From Echinococcus granulosus (taxonomy: Eukaryota; Platyhelminthes; Cestoda; Cyclophyllidea; Taeniidae), in NCBI RefSeq assembly GCF_000524195.1, contig NW_020170540.1:16858-80857 (forward strand): 64,000 bases of DNA. Direction: 5' to 3'. The notes under the pieces are model-generated. The model did not search any database and had not been told where the DNA came from. It worked only from the letters and a program-made list of their open reading frames with translations. The stretch's first letter is position 1, and every line of letters begins with the position of its first letter. Both the position numbers and the translations under genes were made by a program. Positions 10,206-29,644 of this stretch are shown in pieces.

Positions 10206-13200
10206 ATGAATCAAAACTGTCAAATGGAAAGGTAAGTAAAGTTGAATAAGACAATACCGTTGAGCCCTTGTAGTCCAGCTTACCAGCAACGCGTCGGAGA
10301 TGTTGAATCCTCTGAACGGGTGGCTCAAAGTTCGTATTACGACTTGCCTTATCAACAGTACTCCAATGGATTGAATTTGCTTTCATTATTCCTGTATTTT
10401 TTGTTTTTCAAGAGAACTATTGCGGTCTGTGCGTAAGACAATTGCAACCCAAACAGCCACAAGTGGAAGCAGGTATGTAATCCTGCCTCCTATTCTGGGA
10501 GTGCTTACTCAGCACGTCAACGTGATGGCTAGATTTCATTCTACCTTTTCAGAGCGAAAATACCCGCAAGATCCAGGAGCACGTGAGGCAAAACAATTGC
10601 CACCAAATCCATACATAGGTAGGGTTTGCTCAATGTTTTTACTGACGGGTATCCTTCACTTCGTGGCTTTGTTTGTGACTCGTTTTTTGTGCTATTTGAG
10701 TGAGCTAGAGGTAAATTGAAAGCCACCATTTGATGCTTCTGTTCCTCCTCCCCTTGCTTGAATGTTGGGGGGATATTAGCAAACTTCAGGCCGAAGGAAC
10801 GCTGTGTTCAGTTTCCAACTGCCCACTTCTTTGCCTGCAATTGGGGCGCTTCTTCCACATAATGGGTAGGTCACCTTCAAGATTGGAACCGCCTGACGAA
10901 AGGTACTCTACACTGAAACTGCTGATCAATCATTTCTCCCATCACAAAGACTTAAGATCTTCTAGGATGGAAAAAAACATTTTTGGGGGACAGAAGTGTT
11001 GCGAAGCTAATGAATATGGATGGAATCTGCATGACATCACAATGGTGGCCAAAATCGCAAAGACTAACGAGACCACGCAATTAAGTAAACACCTTTCCAT
11101 ACCTGGCTTCCTTCATCCTGGGAGTGTCGCCTCTAGCACTTTTTTTTTGGTCAGAGTTCCACCTCGACCACTAAGATTGGTCACGAACCAGGAAGAGGTA
11201 TTTGATCCTAGTATTTGTAAAGTATTCGGAATTCCTTCCACATTTTAAACCGCACTACGGAGGCTAACTAGCTTTGCGCTGTCCAGGACTGGACGACGCC
11301 TCTGCAAGTGCTTCCTCGATGTGGAAATCTTTGCCTGGAAGTCATTATTCATATAGCCAGTATGCTGTACGCATTCATACCGCTGTGTTTTCGTTCCAAG
11401 TTCCATTTGGCTACCAGGGCTGCGGAAGAGGTGGCAGTTCTCCATGGACTCCGGGCATTCCAGATTGTTGAATCTCATAAAATTGGCTTCATGTTGGTTC
11501 TAAAGTAGCCTTTTGCAGAGTACGGAAGTAAAGCATTTGTCAGATTTGGATGTGGCTACAATTACCTGTCTTTTGCGAGTCTCTGTAGATTCTGCCATCT
11601 ACAACATTCAAGCTAGACGTCTAGTCTTCGAAGCCAAGATTTATCCTCGAGAATAAAAGCAGAACTAGGGGGACACTCTTCTCCACTTTAGCAATGGCGA
11701 ATGCGCAATTACTAGCACGAGCAAAGCGGGGTATCCTAACAATGAAGGGGGTTGCAAGAAAGGACCTCCGAATTCTTCCCTCCACCTACGAGCTCATGCG
11801 TACCTTCAGAGGCCGGTGGAGAAGAAAGAGTCGTGATGCAGTTAATGACATTCAGATGCATCCCCTTGACGAATACGCCGAAATCGAATCAACCATGGAG
11901 ATGCTTTTTTTCAGACGGGTAGGCCGGGCTTCGTTGACAAGTTGTCGTGTTACTCCCCCAGATTTTGCACTACGAGTTGATGCGAGATGACAGTCTTATC
12001 CTGGAGTACAATTCCAATTGTCTGAGCATGAGTGAACTCACTCCATCCATGCGAGCCACGCTCTTCAATTGGCTGATAAGAGTAAGGCAAGGAAAAGTGA
12101 GTCTAGCACAGCACCAATGCCTGATTCACGGACCGCTCTCTCATTTTCTTCCGACCAGGTACAGGAGTACTATAAATTTCCCTCAGAGGCCTTGCACGTC
12201 GCCACAACTCTGGTGGATCGTTTTACCTGGCGCAGAATGACACGTCCGGAAAAATACCAGTTGGTGGGCGTTGCAGCTGTTGTCTTGGGGGTGAAACTTA
12301 CGACTCGTAAACCGAGTCCATCTCTCGAGGATTTGTGCTATCTCACCGAGAATACGTATTCCACGGAAGAGGTTTGTCTGCCTGGTCTTCACACCTCCAT
12401 AGCCTCAGGGTAACTTCTTGATTACCAGCGTAAGAGTTAGTGTCAACATACAGAAGGAGCTAAGGGATGTAGAGCCATGCCGCCCAGTCGAGGTACAACC
12501 TGTGGAGTTGGAAACTGAATTAAAGAACATATCAAATTAACACTTGGCCAGTGATGTCGAAGTTAGGAGCTGTAACTAGGAGGGGCATTAATCTTTTCAT
12601 CCCTCTTTCCAAAGGGTATTCTTTTTCCCAACTTCAGGTGCAATACAAGGAGGAGAAAATGCTCAAGACCTTCGGTTACAACCTCATCTATCCCATTCCA
12701 CACACCTTTATCGGATTCAGCTTGATTGGATTTGAGGACTTACCCGAAGACGTGGATGCGCGTGTGGTATGCCAGGCTCCTTCTCTTCTTTTCCCAGGGT
12801 TGAAGTAACACTTCGAGTGGTACCTTCCTGACCTTAGATTATCCTCCTGTGCCGCTACATATTTGATCAGGGACTGACGGAGTTGTCTCTGGCGCAGTAC
12901 GCTGCCAGCTTGAAGTGCGCCGCGACTATGTACCTCATTCGCCACCTTCTTCGACTCATCTGCCAGTGTCCTCTCGGGGATCTTACCAACTGTCCATTTC
13001 ACAGCATATCTCGGTGGACAGACAAAATGGCCGGTGTCACGGGTCACAGAGAGACAACAGCCTTAAAGAGGGTCGCCTTCACCTACGGCTTGATGCTTAT
13101 TGAAGCCCAATTCTTCCTCAATGAGACGACACCGGGATTAATGACGGGATGTGGATCATCGCTCAGGGTAAGGGAAACTTCAAGACGTCTTGAATGACCT

Positions 13201-13323
13201 ATTTCCTGTCTTGTTTAGGCCGCTTTCAAGAAGTACAGTAGGGACAACAGTCTGCGCATAGCGAGGCATCCACTCGTGAAAAATTTTACCATTGCTGATA
13301 TCCTCCACCTGGACACGACTTGA
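10206..13323 (+). CDS. Divergent cyclin B-like protein 2
   Basis: Proposed exons: 10206-10231, 10287-10333, 10413-10472, 10553-10618, 11692-11918, 11962-12081, 12159-12371, 12638-12766, 12838-13167, 13219-13323. All phases agree and they give 440 aa. The cyclin fold starts near residue 143: SMRATLFNWLIR (MRAIL-type motif, with Asn in place of the usual Asp before Trp), VDRFTW, then LTENTYSTEE matching the mitotic-cyclin TDNTYT segment, and the second box with QYAASLKCAATMYLIR. KYEE is replaced by KLTTR. RKDLRIL (residues 89-95) fits RxxLxxL, a candidate destruction box for APC/C-driven degradation. Exon lengths 120 and 129 bp equal those of gene 1 and the 66-bp exon (RKYPQDP...NPYI) resembles its repeated RKSDP...NPGI exon, so the two genes are tandem duplicates. 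Expected function is CDK activation in the cell cycle; this is inferred from family. The 1.07-kb intron 10619-11691 may hide further small exons, and a start at 11694 (373 aa) is an alternative. Confidence 0.85.
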
Positions 13324-13370
13324 CACTTGCAACACCTTGAAACAGATCCTGTTTGTTTGTCACTTTAAGA

Positions 13371-13376
13371 AATAAA
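13371..13376 (+). terminator. Polyadenylation signal AATAAA of cyclin-like gene 2
   Basis: AATAAA lies 48 bases after the stop codon at 13323, a normal position for a short 3' untranslated region. Confidence 0.7.
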
Positions 13377-13606
13377 AATCTAATTATACTTGATCTGCTG
13401 TGCGACGCGATGGCAGAAAACACCCCAAGCGCCCATCAAAGAGCGGGCGTAGCTTATCACCATGGAACAAGAGGATAACGACTTTCTTTTGGGATGTGTA
13501 GGTGGGTAACAGAACTGGACCCTAGAACATGTTAAGTTCGGGAGTAGATGACAATGAATGTGCCTTGATCACCGCAGTAGATCGACTACATACCTCAAAA
13601 ACGAGT

Positions 13607-13612
13607 TTATTT
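13607..13612 (-). terminator. Possible polyadenylation signal of CDC5L
   Basis: TTTATT on the plus strand is AATAAA on the minus strand, about 300 bases beyond the CDC5L stop at 13911. The two genes converge in this interval and their 3' ends are only about 0.24 kb apart. Confidence 0.5.
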
Positions 13613-13910
13613 CATCGTAGAATCAACACAACACAGACTGGTAGATGGGAGAGAAATGCAAAATAAATAGATCGCGCCCTTCCGGCAGACGGCTTAAATT
13701 TAAGAAAATAGCCCGCGGCCTTGGAGACTTAAGATCGAAAGTAAGTCTGAACTAAGGGAAGCCGCAGAGAACGTGCATACATCCACTGACAGTTGGCAGA
13801 AAAAGAACGGAGGGAAAAAGCATACACGCGGGGTCTAGACGATATATTTTCTAGTTACAAATGGGCAAAAAATGACGAATAACATAATTACCGAAGAATG
13901 GAGGCTCCAT

Positions 13911-21952
<8,042 letters not shown>

Positions 21953-22555
21953 GCTCTCCTACGTTTTCTTCGTCTCCTCAAGTCACTTAGGCCTTTTTGC
22001 AGATTTCATATTTTAGTAGCCTCTCCTGAAATTTTCTTCCCTACCTTCTGTGAAACGAAACCCATTCAAACATCCTTACCGCCACCATCTAAACTTCCTT
22101 CCATTCTTTCAATTGCTCAACTTCAACTTGATTCCACCAGTTCTCTTCTCTCTCAACTACTGCTTGATCTGGAACATCACGTTGCCAACCTGGTACACCT
22201 GGAGTCACACCAGCACCAGCTTCTCCAACTTTATTCGACACAGCCAAATAATCCAACTCTCGATGACGAACTGACAAGGCTTCGTAATGAGTGGAATGCA
22301 TGCGTCGTCCGTTGTGTCGACCTGGAATACTGTATAGACATCGCCGTCGCCACTCTGAAGCACTCTCTTGATCTCGCTATCCTTCTTACTCCTCTCTTTT
22401 CCTCCTCTGAGGAGCTTTCTATGTGCGATCGCGGTGGTGCTACACTACTTCTTTTCGAAAAGACTTTTGAAAACCTAAAACATCAACGAGCTCGCCTAGT
22501 CGATGTCTGGAGTCACCATCTCTCCGAGCATATTCATTCTCTGTCTACTGAATAA
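21953..22555 (+). CDS. Unrecognised Leu-rich, probably helical protein, 5' end unresolved
   Basis: One open frame of 200 codons runs from a 3' splice site (TTTGTAG, 21946-21952) to TAA at 22553-22555. I do not recognise the family. The body is rich in Leu, His and Glu with helix-like segments such as LLSQLLLDLEHHVANLVHLE and LTRLRNEWNACVVRC, suggesting coiled-coil or helical-bundle structure; no signal peptide or membrane segment is clear. The only in-frame ATG is about 50 codons from the end, so the start must come from an upstream exon or from a spliced leader that ends in ATG. Other acceptors in the pyrimidine-rich 5' part (22002, 22016) could shorten it. The stop lies 80 bases before the TTC5 ATG, on the same strand. 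Confidence 0.5.
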   Translation, partial: ALLRFLRLLKSLRPFCRFHILVASPEIFFPTFCETKPIQTSLPPPSKLPSILSIAQLQLDSTSSLLSQLLLDLEHHVANLVHLESHQHQLLQLYSTQPNNPTLDDELTRLRNEWNACVVRCVDLEYCIDIAVATLKHSLDLAILLTPLFSSSEELSMCDRGGATLLLFEKTFENLKHQRARLVDVWSHHLSEHIHSLSTE

Positions 22556-22616
22556 AGGAAATTCTACTCCCTTCTCTTTTTGTTAGCCTCTCTCAATGAC
22601 AGGCTGATTGCTTCCT

Positions 22617-22635
22617 CTTTTTTAATTCTCTAGGA
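22617..22635 (+). promoter_or_regulatory. 3' splice acceptor just before TTC5, candidate trans-splice site
   Basis: A pyrimidine-rich tract ending in TCTCTAG (AG at 22632-22633) sits two bases before the TTC5 start codon and within 80 bases of the upstream stop codon. There is not enough room for an ordinary promoter and first exon, so this acceptor either joins a distant 5' untranslated exon in cis or receives a spliced leader in trans. Flatworms, including tapeworms and schistosomes, are known to trans-splice. Confidence 0.5.
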
Positions 22636-25600
22636 ATGGAGGAACTCGAGGCAACTGTGGATGAGCTGCTTCGATTGCGCGATACTTGGATCCTTAAAAA
22701 CACTCGACTATCTTTTGAAAATCTTACTGAAGATCCTGAGAAAGTCTTTTCCCTGGAAAGCGACTTAATCTCCCTTATCCGCGAAGTTGTGCAGATATCA
22801 GAAGAAAAAGCCGAGAAGATGGCCACTCGGGTCTCCCACGTCCTCGATCTCGTCGCTAAAGTCCTACACAGCCACGATCTTTCAACTGCTCAAAAGGCTC
22901 GAACGCTTCTCTTAAAGGGGAAAGCTCTCACTTTGACAGTTCCATTCGCTCAGGACACAGAAGAGGTGAAGTCTACACTTAGAAAAGCCATTAAACTGGA
23001 TTCTAATCTTTCTGATGCCTGGTGTGAACTAGGTGAGTACGAATGGATGACCAGTGGACCAGAAAGTGCTCTCCCACTACTTCAAACAGCTTTCAAACTA
23101 GACGTAGGCTCATTTCATGATTACCACTAGTTGTAGAAACATAATTCAGAGGTCCTCTGGCGCCTTTCCATGCTACTGCGTCAGCTACCGAAGGAAACCA
23201 TTGTACGTCAAAACTTCCTGACGTCCGCAGAATTCTCGAACTTCGTGGAAGGTTGTGATGATGGTGGAGTCGCGGTGTCGCTGCGCTTCGCTCACGCTGC
23301 TGTACGGGAGCGGCCGGACTCTGGTCAGGCCTGGGAGTGCCTTGGCAACGCTTTATTTACGGCATCCTTGGTAGATGCGGAGGGTGGAGGATTTCTCAGT
23401 CGATCTCTGGTGGCGTTCGCACAGGCGGCAAAGTACCCCGAGGTTGTCGGGCAACCTCACTTCCACTTTAATCGAGCTGCGGCAATGCACTATGCGGTGA
23501 GTGAAGATGTTTTCTCGCTCTCTTCAAACAGTGCCAACTATTCGAGCATGTCAAAGCCGTCGAATGATTGTCCGACTTTTCCGATCCATGCCGAATTTGC
23601 AGTTCTATATTATTGTCGATACTACTTAAAATTCCTGTTTTGTAGATTGAGAGGGTCGATTCGGTTGTGCAATTTTAACACTGTCAAAAATTGAATTGCA
23701 TGCTTCAATGATCACTTTATCTGAGACAAAGGTAATGGACGATCAAGATAAGATGAGAGCAGCTGCAGTGGACAAAGGCGGTGTAGATCAACCTCAAACA
23801 TTAGGAATATCTACCATGAGCGCTTGTTTTGGGGTTGAAATGATGCGACACCGACCGCTGGGGTATATTGAAACCATCGAAAGGGATTTCCGTTCAGTCG
23901 TTGGATGTGGCTTGTTCCATCTCGTTGTGTAATGCTGAATTTCAGAGTCACTATTTATATCAGTTTTACTAGGTGACTGAAATAGTTCGTGCAGCTTTTG
24001 GCTTATCTTACTTCAGCAAAATAATGTATTTTGTAATTCCAACCATTCATATGCGTTAAGAAGAATAGATGTGTGCCAATTTGTCTGCTTAATATCCCTG
24101 GTTAACTCTACCACTTTTCCGCAATTTCTAACTCACATCAACAGGCTGTTGTTTTTGTCTTATTCGAGATGTGATTTCAGTTTACGTGGTCTACGACGTG
24201 AGTTCAACCCGTTTCAAGCCTCAATAAGGCTCTCGCAAAATTGGTGAATTTGTGGTAGCAGGATTTGATGACAATTGTCAAATTACTAATATTATTGCTT
24301 ATTCCCCGACGATCCACTCGCTACATATCATTCTGGAAGAAGATCGTGAAGCCACTCTTCATTGACAGAAGGAAGAGGTGTGGAGACTGAAGCACTAACC
24401 CCAAGCTACTGTGTGTCCTCATTCTTCTTTTGAGTGTCGTCCTCAGCGCACCCTTTATCACTCGTCTTCTGTGACCACCACAATGAACCCACTGCTTTAG
24501 GAATCACCCACAGACCTAGGATGGTAGTTACTGAACTGTTGTAGAAGCGGGAAGACATATGATCTCGTAGACTCCAGTTTACACAGTTTTGTTTTTTTTG
24601 CTAACTGCATTTGTAAGGCAAAGAGATTCACTGCCTCCTCACTGCTCAAGGCTGAATGACACCATGAGTAGTGAATATCATGCAACTGCTACTTGTAGAA
24701 ACATTTGCCTCAAGACAGGATTGTTTAGCAAAAACCAACTTAAAAGAATTTTAGGAGCTACTATTTTTCATATGTTAATGCTTGCCACTTTTCAGTTCAT
24801 TGCTTTCCAATTGTTTCCCAATTTCATTAGTCTTTTTGTAGACGTGGAGTGGATATCATTTGTTCTTTTAAATCTCATCCTCACGTAAATACCATATGTA
24901 ACCCCGTAAGAGGCATTTTAAAATCATTCAAGCCTGACGTCACCTCGATTACTGGTCACTTGCCTATGGAGCTTAAGGTTGGAGTGATTTACTGAGAGCT
25001 CACCTTGTTTCAACTCTCCTAATATGCTTTTGTCAATTCAATCATCCGTTGTAGATGCTTTCATACTAGTAAATGAAGATCTGACAATCAGTTAAAGAAT
25101 TTTGACTGTTTTTTTTCATGTGCATTGGAGTTACTCATCTTTCCCACTGATTCAGCATCTCGAATCTCCCTTGAGGGCGTAGTAAGCAAATATCAGCGTA
25201 GTAAAAGATTTACCTTTAACATTCGGAAGGGTTGGGAGTGGAGGTTCGTAGTATCGGGACTGAAGAGTTGGCCATTTGGGCATCAAATCGCCACTGTTCA
25301 TTGCCGGATTCTAACCTAATTGGAGAGGCAGACCATCACAGTTGATAGTCATGTGCCACATGGTAGATGTTCCCTTACTGTCCATGCCCAAAAAAAATAT
25401 TTTAATTGTGGAGGAATTTATTTTGTTAGTTTTCCTTTTCCAAAACTGACGAGGCATGGTAGTGTGCGTCAAGTTATTCGCTTTTTTTTCGGCTCAGCCA
25501 TGGACGACTGCTTCTATTCGGAGCTGGAGCCGTCTGTGCCTTTTATTCGCCATATCCGGAATTTTTGATAAGATTTAAAAAAAGAAAAAGAATAGCCGTC

Positions 25601-28600
25601 CATTGGGATTGCAAGCTCCACAAAATAGTTCTGTTCTTGCTGAGCCATCAATTGACTGAATTTTAGTCGTGAAAGTGATTCGTAACTTGACGACAGCTTT
25701 CCGCAGACAGTCTTATGGTGACATTCTATTTGTAAATCCAAGCCCCTGCTTGTCATGAACACCACCTGCAATGTTGGTGTCAAAGGTGTTTTAATTGAGC
25801 TAATCGAATATCCATTCCAGAAACGACAAAGTGGTTTGTTCAAATCGATGAAGAAGATTGACGTATTTCCCTTCTAGGACAATTTCTCAGGGGCTCTAGC
25901 CCACTGGTTTAGAGCTGCTCTTCTGGATCCCGCCTGGCCTGCGCCACGTATCAATGCAATTCGCTGTCTTAACGCCCTTAGGAAGATGCATACAGCCGTC
26001 CACGCCACTGGAACCAATACCACAACTAAGACAACTCGAAAACGCGTTGCTTCTTTGATCTCCACTCTCTCGCCTTCCACCAATTCCATGAATCGTCTCC
26101 TGGGTCCCTACCACAGTCTTCGCTATCAGACTTTTGCAGAGCTGGCCGAGGGTTCCAACCCGGGTGTGGTATGTTGTGGTGGAATTGTGGCTTCCTTACC
26201 AGCTGACAGCGAGCTCACACTGAATTTACTGTTGGTGGATGCTAAGGGCGCCTTCTTGGTCTTACGGATATTCCAGATTGGAAAGGTGACCGCCCACTGT
26301 CTACTCTAGTTATTTACATTTGCATTTTATTCTCCATATTGAGATGCTGGAGCCTAGCTTTTACTGTAGGTTGGTTAGTAATTAAGTCAGGATTCAGCAT
26401 CCAAGTTCCGAAAAGGTCTGAAATTTGGTGCTCTCATGACTGTGGGAATAAATAGGTGTTACTAATTTCATTAAGTAACGAGGTACTTGATGGAGCACTA
26501 GGCTTATTATTATGGTATAAATTACAAATCATGCGGTTTTTTCTATGCCTGCATTACGAGGCATCCGTGTGATGCGTCGGTCTATCGGCACGGCACACTT
26601 TATTGTACTTTCTACCATTTTATCTTCCTTCGAACCTTCAAACCATAAAATGTAGTTTAAGTCCAGTAGATATGGTTTAAGCTTACCTGCTTCGCAAACT
26701 GCATTGGATACGGTTCCAAGGCTGCCGAGGCTTCTCGTGAAATTTGGAGTTGGTGGATTTAAAGATGGGGTGTCATGGAAATATGTTAAGAACCTCGATT
26801 CTGGAGCCAAGTCACCAATCGGTGGTGCATCCTTGTAAGGAAGGAAAGCTCCTTTCTTCGGTTTATTGTTATGATGTACACTGAACCCGTGCATAATATG
26901 TTAGCCGATGTAATGTGCCCTGAAATCGTATATCCACCTCTCTTTGTATATATGCACATCCCATTTTACTCTTAGAGACAAAAACTTCAATTCGGATCCC
27001 TTAGGAACAACTAATGATGTGTTAATCTAACGCTGCAGTGGAAGGGCCACCCCTCATTAAATGTCTGCCGCTAAACAACCTCAAAGCGGTGCATGTTGCG
27101 GTATGGAAGAGATGGATGATGAAGGGATGTGCTTTTACAATAAGATGGAAAATCTATCAGGATATTATGCCCCGGCTGGTGATTTCAGTAGGGAGAATGG
27201 GTTATATTTTGGTGCTTACTCATTTGGCCATCCTTTCGACCTTTAGTTCGGCCCCCTAGAGAGTCAAATTCTTTGCCACGTTAGAAAGTAGCCATCTTTT
27301 TGGCCAGTTGATCAACCGTGCAGTATTCGTTATTCCCATGCATTTGTTATTCCATTCTTCACTGCGTCGGTAAGGCAGCCGGTCCAGTTGCATCGGTCCA
27401 ACCTTTCCCCCCATTTCTTCATCCATTCAGATAGTTTTCCTCTTCTACTTTCAGCATTCATAAAATAATTTACCTACTCCTTAATTCGTTTGTTTCTTTC
27501 TCTACCTATGCGTCAAGTTACTCGCTTAGTTATCTCTCTACCCACTTATTCCTCTGTCAATCTTCAGCATATTCATTCATTCATCCATTGGCCCATCAGC
27601 CCACCCGATCATCCACCCTTCCAACCATATAACAGTTCATCTATCCTTCAGTATAGTCAGCAATTTAACTATCCATGCGTCCTTTAGTTCCTCGAACTTA
27701 TAGTCATTTATTCTATATTTCTTGCAAATTTCATTCGCCTTTTTTGGCCGGCCAGCCACACTCCATTCCATCCGGGCACTGTTCACTCGTCCTTCTCCTT
27801 ATTCACTTATCCTTCCGTTCAGCATGATATTCATTTCCTCACCATTCACCATCTGAACCTTTTGCTCATTTAACAACAGGAGAGGTCGGAGAATGTAGTA
27901 TAATGAAGAGGCGCAGCCTTCAGCGCATCCAGTCGTTCATCCGTCGATCCATTCAACTATACATTCGTCTTTTAGTATGTCTAGCGGTTCTACCGTCTAT
28001 CCGCATAGCCATTTTTTCTTCCATCCATTCATTCGATCATTCCTTCATCCGCTAAATCACGCAACTGTTTGTCCAGTCCTACATCCATTAGGCCAGCCAT
28101 CCACTCAACTACCCATTTATTTATCCAATTGCGATTTGATTGATGGTTGTGCAGAATATTTTTTGTTTCTGATGTAGTGAAACATCCCTGCCGAATCAGA
28201 ATGTGGATATCCTTCAGTTCTCACATCCATCAATCCATTTAGCTATCTAATATTCCGTCAAGTTCAACATCCATTCATCCACCGACACATTCGCTCATCC
28301 TTCCATCAGTTCGCCATCAGGCTATGGAATCAACCCATCAAATGGATCTTTTACTTGTCAATCTCACTTCACTCGTTAGGTTTAGGGATTGAGGCATAAT
28401 ACTGAGATGAATAACTGAGGAATTTGAATATGTAAGGTGATACACTCTTGAACGCATCTGTTCATTCCTTCGTCGGACCATTCTACCATCGGAATATCCC
28501 ATCATCCATCTGTTCAAACAGACAATCATCCGTTCGTAGACGCTCTCAGGTTTTCAATTTCCGATCGAAGATCCGTCCAACTACCCATTAGATTTTCTGT

Positions 28601-29371
28601 CTGTAGATTTATTTCTTCCCTATTTGTTCAGTCGTTCACCATACCAACCACACGTTCGTCTATTTTCATATTCGCTTATGCTTCCATTCAAACAAGCTTC
28701 TTATCTATTCTGAACCGATTTGATCTTCTTCTCATCGAGCAACAACTTCTTTAGTCAATCCAAGGGCATGCTGATCGTATTGGTAGAGCTAAGTAACTAC
28801 GACTTTCACTGACACCTCCCTATAGCTTCCAATCCCTAAGCCATATGAGCATCTATCCACCCATTCACAGCCGTCCACTCGTTCCATATTTCATCCGCGT
28901 TTCAGTCTTCTCGATCGGGACTAAGATGACTCAACACTACCATATAAGCTGAGTGTTTTGAGTATTTCAATTGCCTTGACGACTGATTTAATAGACAAAG
29001 AAAAGCATTCCTATCTTCTTCGTTAGTTAAGAGTTCTTTGGTACTTTAAGGGCTCAGGTCCCTCTACAAAAGACGTGATAGCAATCCCCGACCCCATCGT
29101 CGAACACTGTACGGTCTCCACAGGTCTTATTCACCTTCTTCATGCCTTCGACGCATGTGTTCGTGCTGAAGGCGCTGAATCAGCCGAGGAGGAGGATGAT
29201 GAATTTGGAGGGAGAGACACCAAGATCAAAGAACTTGATCAATTGGAGTCTCTGGATTTCCTCATTCTGCGAGTCTCCTCGCCTCAGATCCTCTGTGTTA
29301 ACGGCAGTCGTGTTGGACGTGCATGGACCGCGGCGGCTGTTCCCAAAAATGTCTTTTTTGCCTCCACGTAG
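22636..29371 (+). CDS. TTC5: TTC5 (Strap) homologue, TPR and OB-fold protein
   Basis: Exons 22636-23103, 23152-23496, 25878-26285 and 29027-29371 join in phase 0 to about 521 aa (human about 440). Exon 1 carries ARTLLLKGKAL, KAIKLDSNLSDAWCELGEYEW, a TPR. Exon 2 carries LSMLLRQL, SGQAWECLGNALF and QPHFHFNRAAAMHYA. Exon 3 carries ALLDPAWPAPR and LLLVDAKGAF. Exon 4 carries DVIAIPDP and SPQILCVNGSRVG. These follow the order of vertebrate TTC5, whose C-terminal domain is an OB fold. TTC5 is known as a p300/p53 stress-response cofactor and as the factor that recognises nascent tubulin on ribosomes during tubulin mRNA autoregulation. The final-exon start is the least certain point: the acceptor at 29026 keeps the frame, but one at 29050 would also do, and a small missed exon is possible. 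The 2.4- and 2.7-kb introns contrast with the 48-bp first intron. Confidence 0.88.
27410..28900. repeat. ATCC/ATTC-rich dispersed repeat in the last TTC5 intron
   Basis: Long stretches of imperfect CCATTCATCC-like words. The part near 27.79-28.18 kb is similar to 55.58-55.93 kb: both contain CATCCGCTAAATCAC, a TCATTTAACA word before a purine-rich GGAG block, and a CCAAT/CAATAGCG-TTT end. That makes this a dispersed repeat and not merely simple sequence. No coding potential seen. Confidence 0.65.
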
Positions 29372-29586
29372 CATCTGTCAATTTGATTTTAATTTTTCAT
29401 TTCTTGTTGCTTTAATAACCTTCTCCGTGTTTCATTATCCTATTGTTGACTGGTAATTTGAATGGATTATAGATAGAAGGGCCGCTCAAGCCAAACTGCA
29501 ACTTTTATGACTACAAAAGAAAACATGAAGTAGGAGCCGCATTTACTTTTGGACATTGTCTTCTCATCCGTTTGTCACAGCTTTCA

Positions 29587-29592
29587 AATAAA
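29587..29592 (+). terminator. Polyadenylation signal AATAAA for TTC5
   Basis: First AATAAA after the TTC5 stop, 216 bases downstream of 29371. Confidence 0.6.
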
Positions 29593-29644
29593 TTGACCGA
29601 ATTGGCCTAGAACTTGCTTGCTTTATTTTCGTCATCGGTGGTGA

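Noticed and set aside
10876..10908. Possible 33-bp phase-1 microexon in the same intron (TAG acceptor, AAAG/GTACTC donor)
   Set aside because: Phase fits but the acceptor context is weak and there is no counterpart in gene 1.
10730..11248. 172-codon open frame inside the long intron of cyclin-like gene 2
   Set aside because: Longest single frame locally, but composition is not protein-like, it matches nothing I know, and the flanking cyclin exons join in phase across it. A retained exon remains conceivable.
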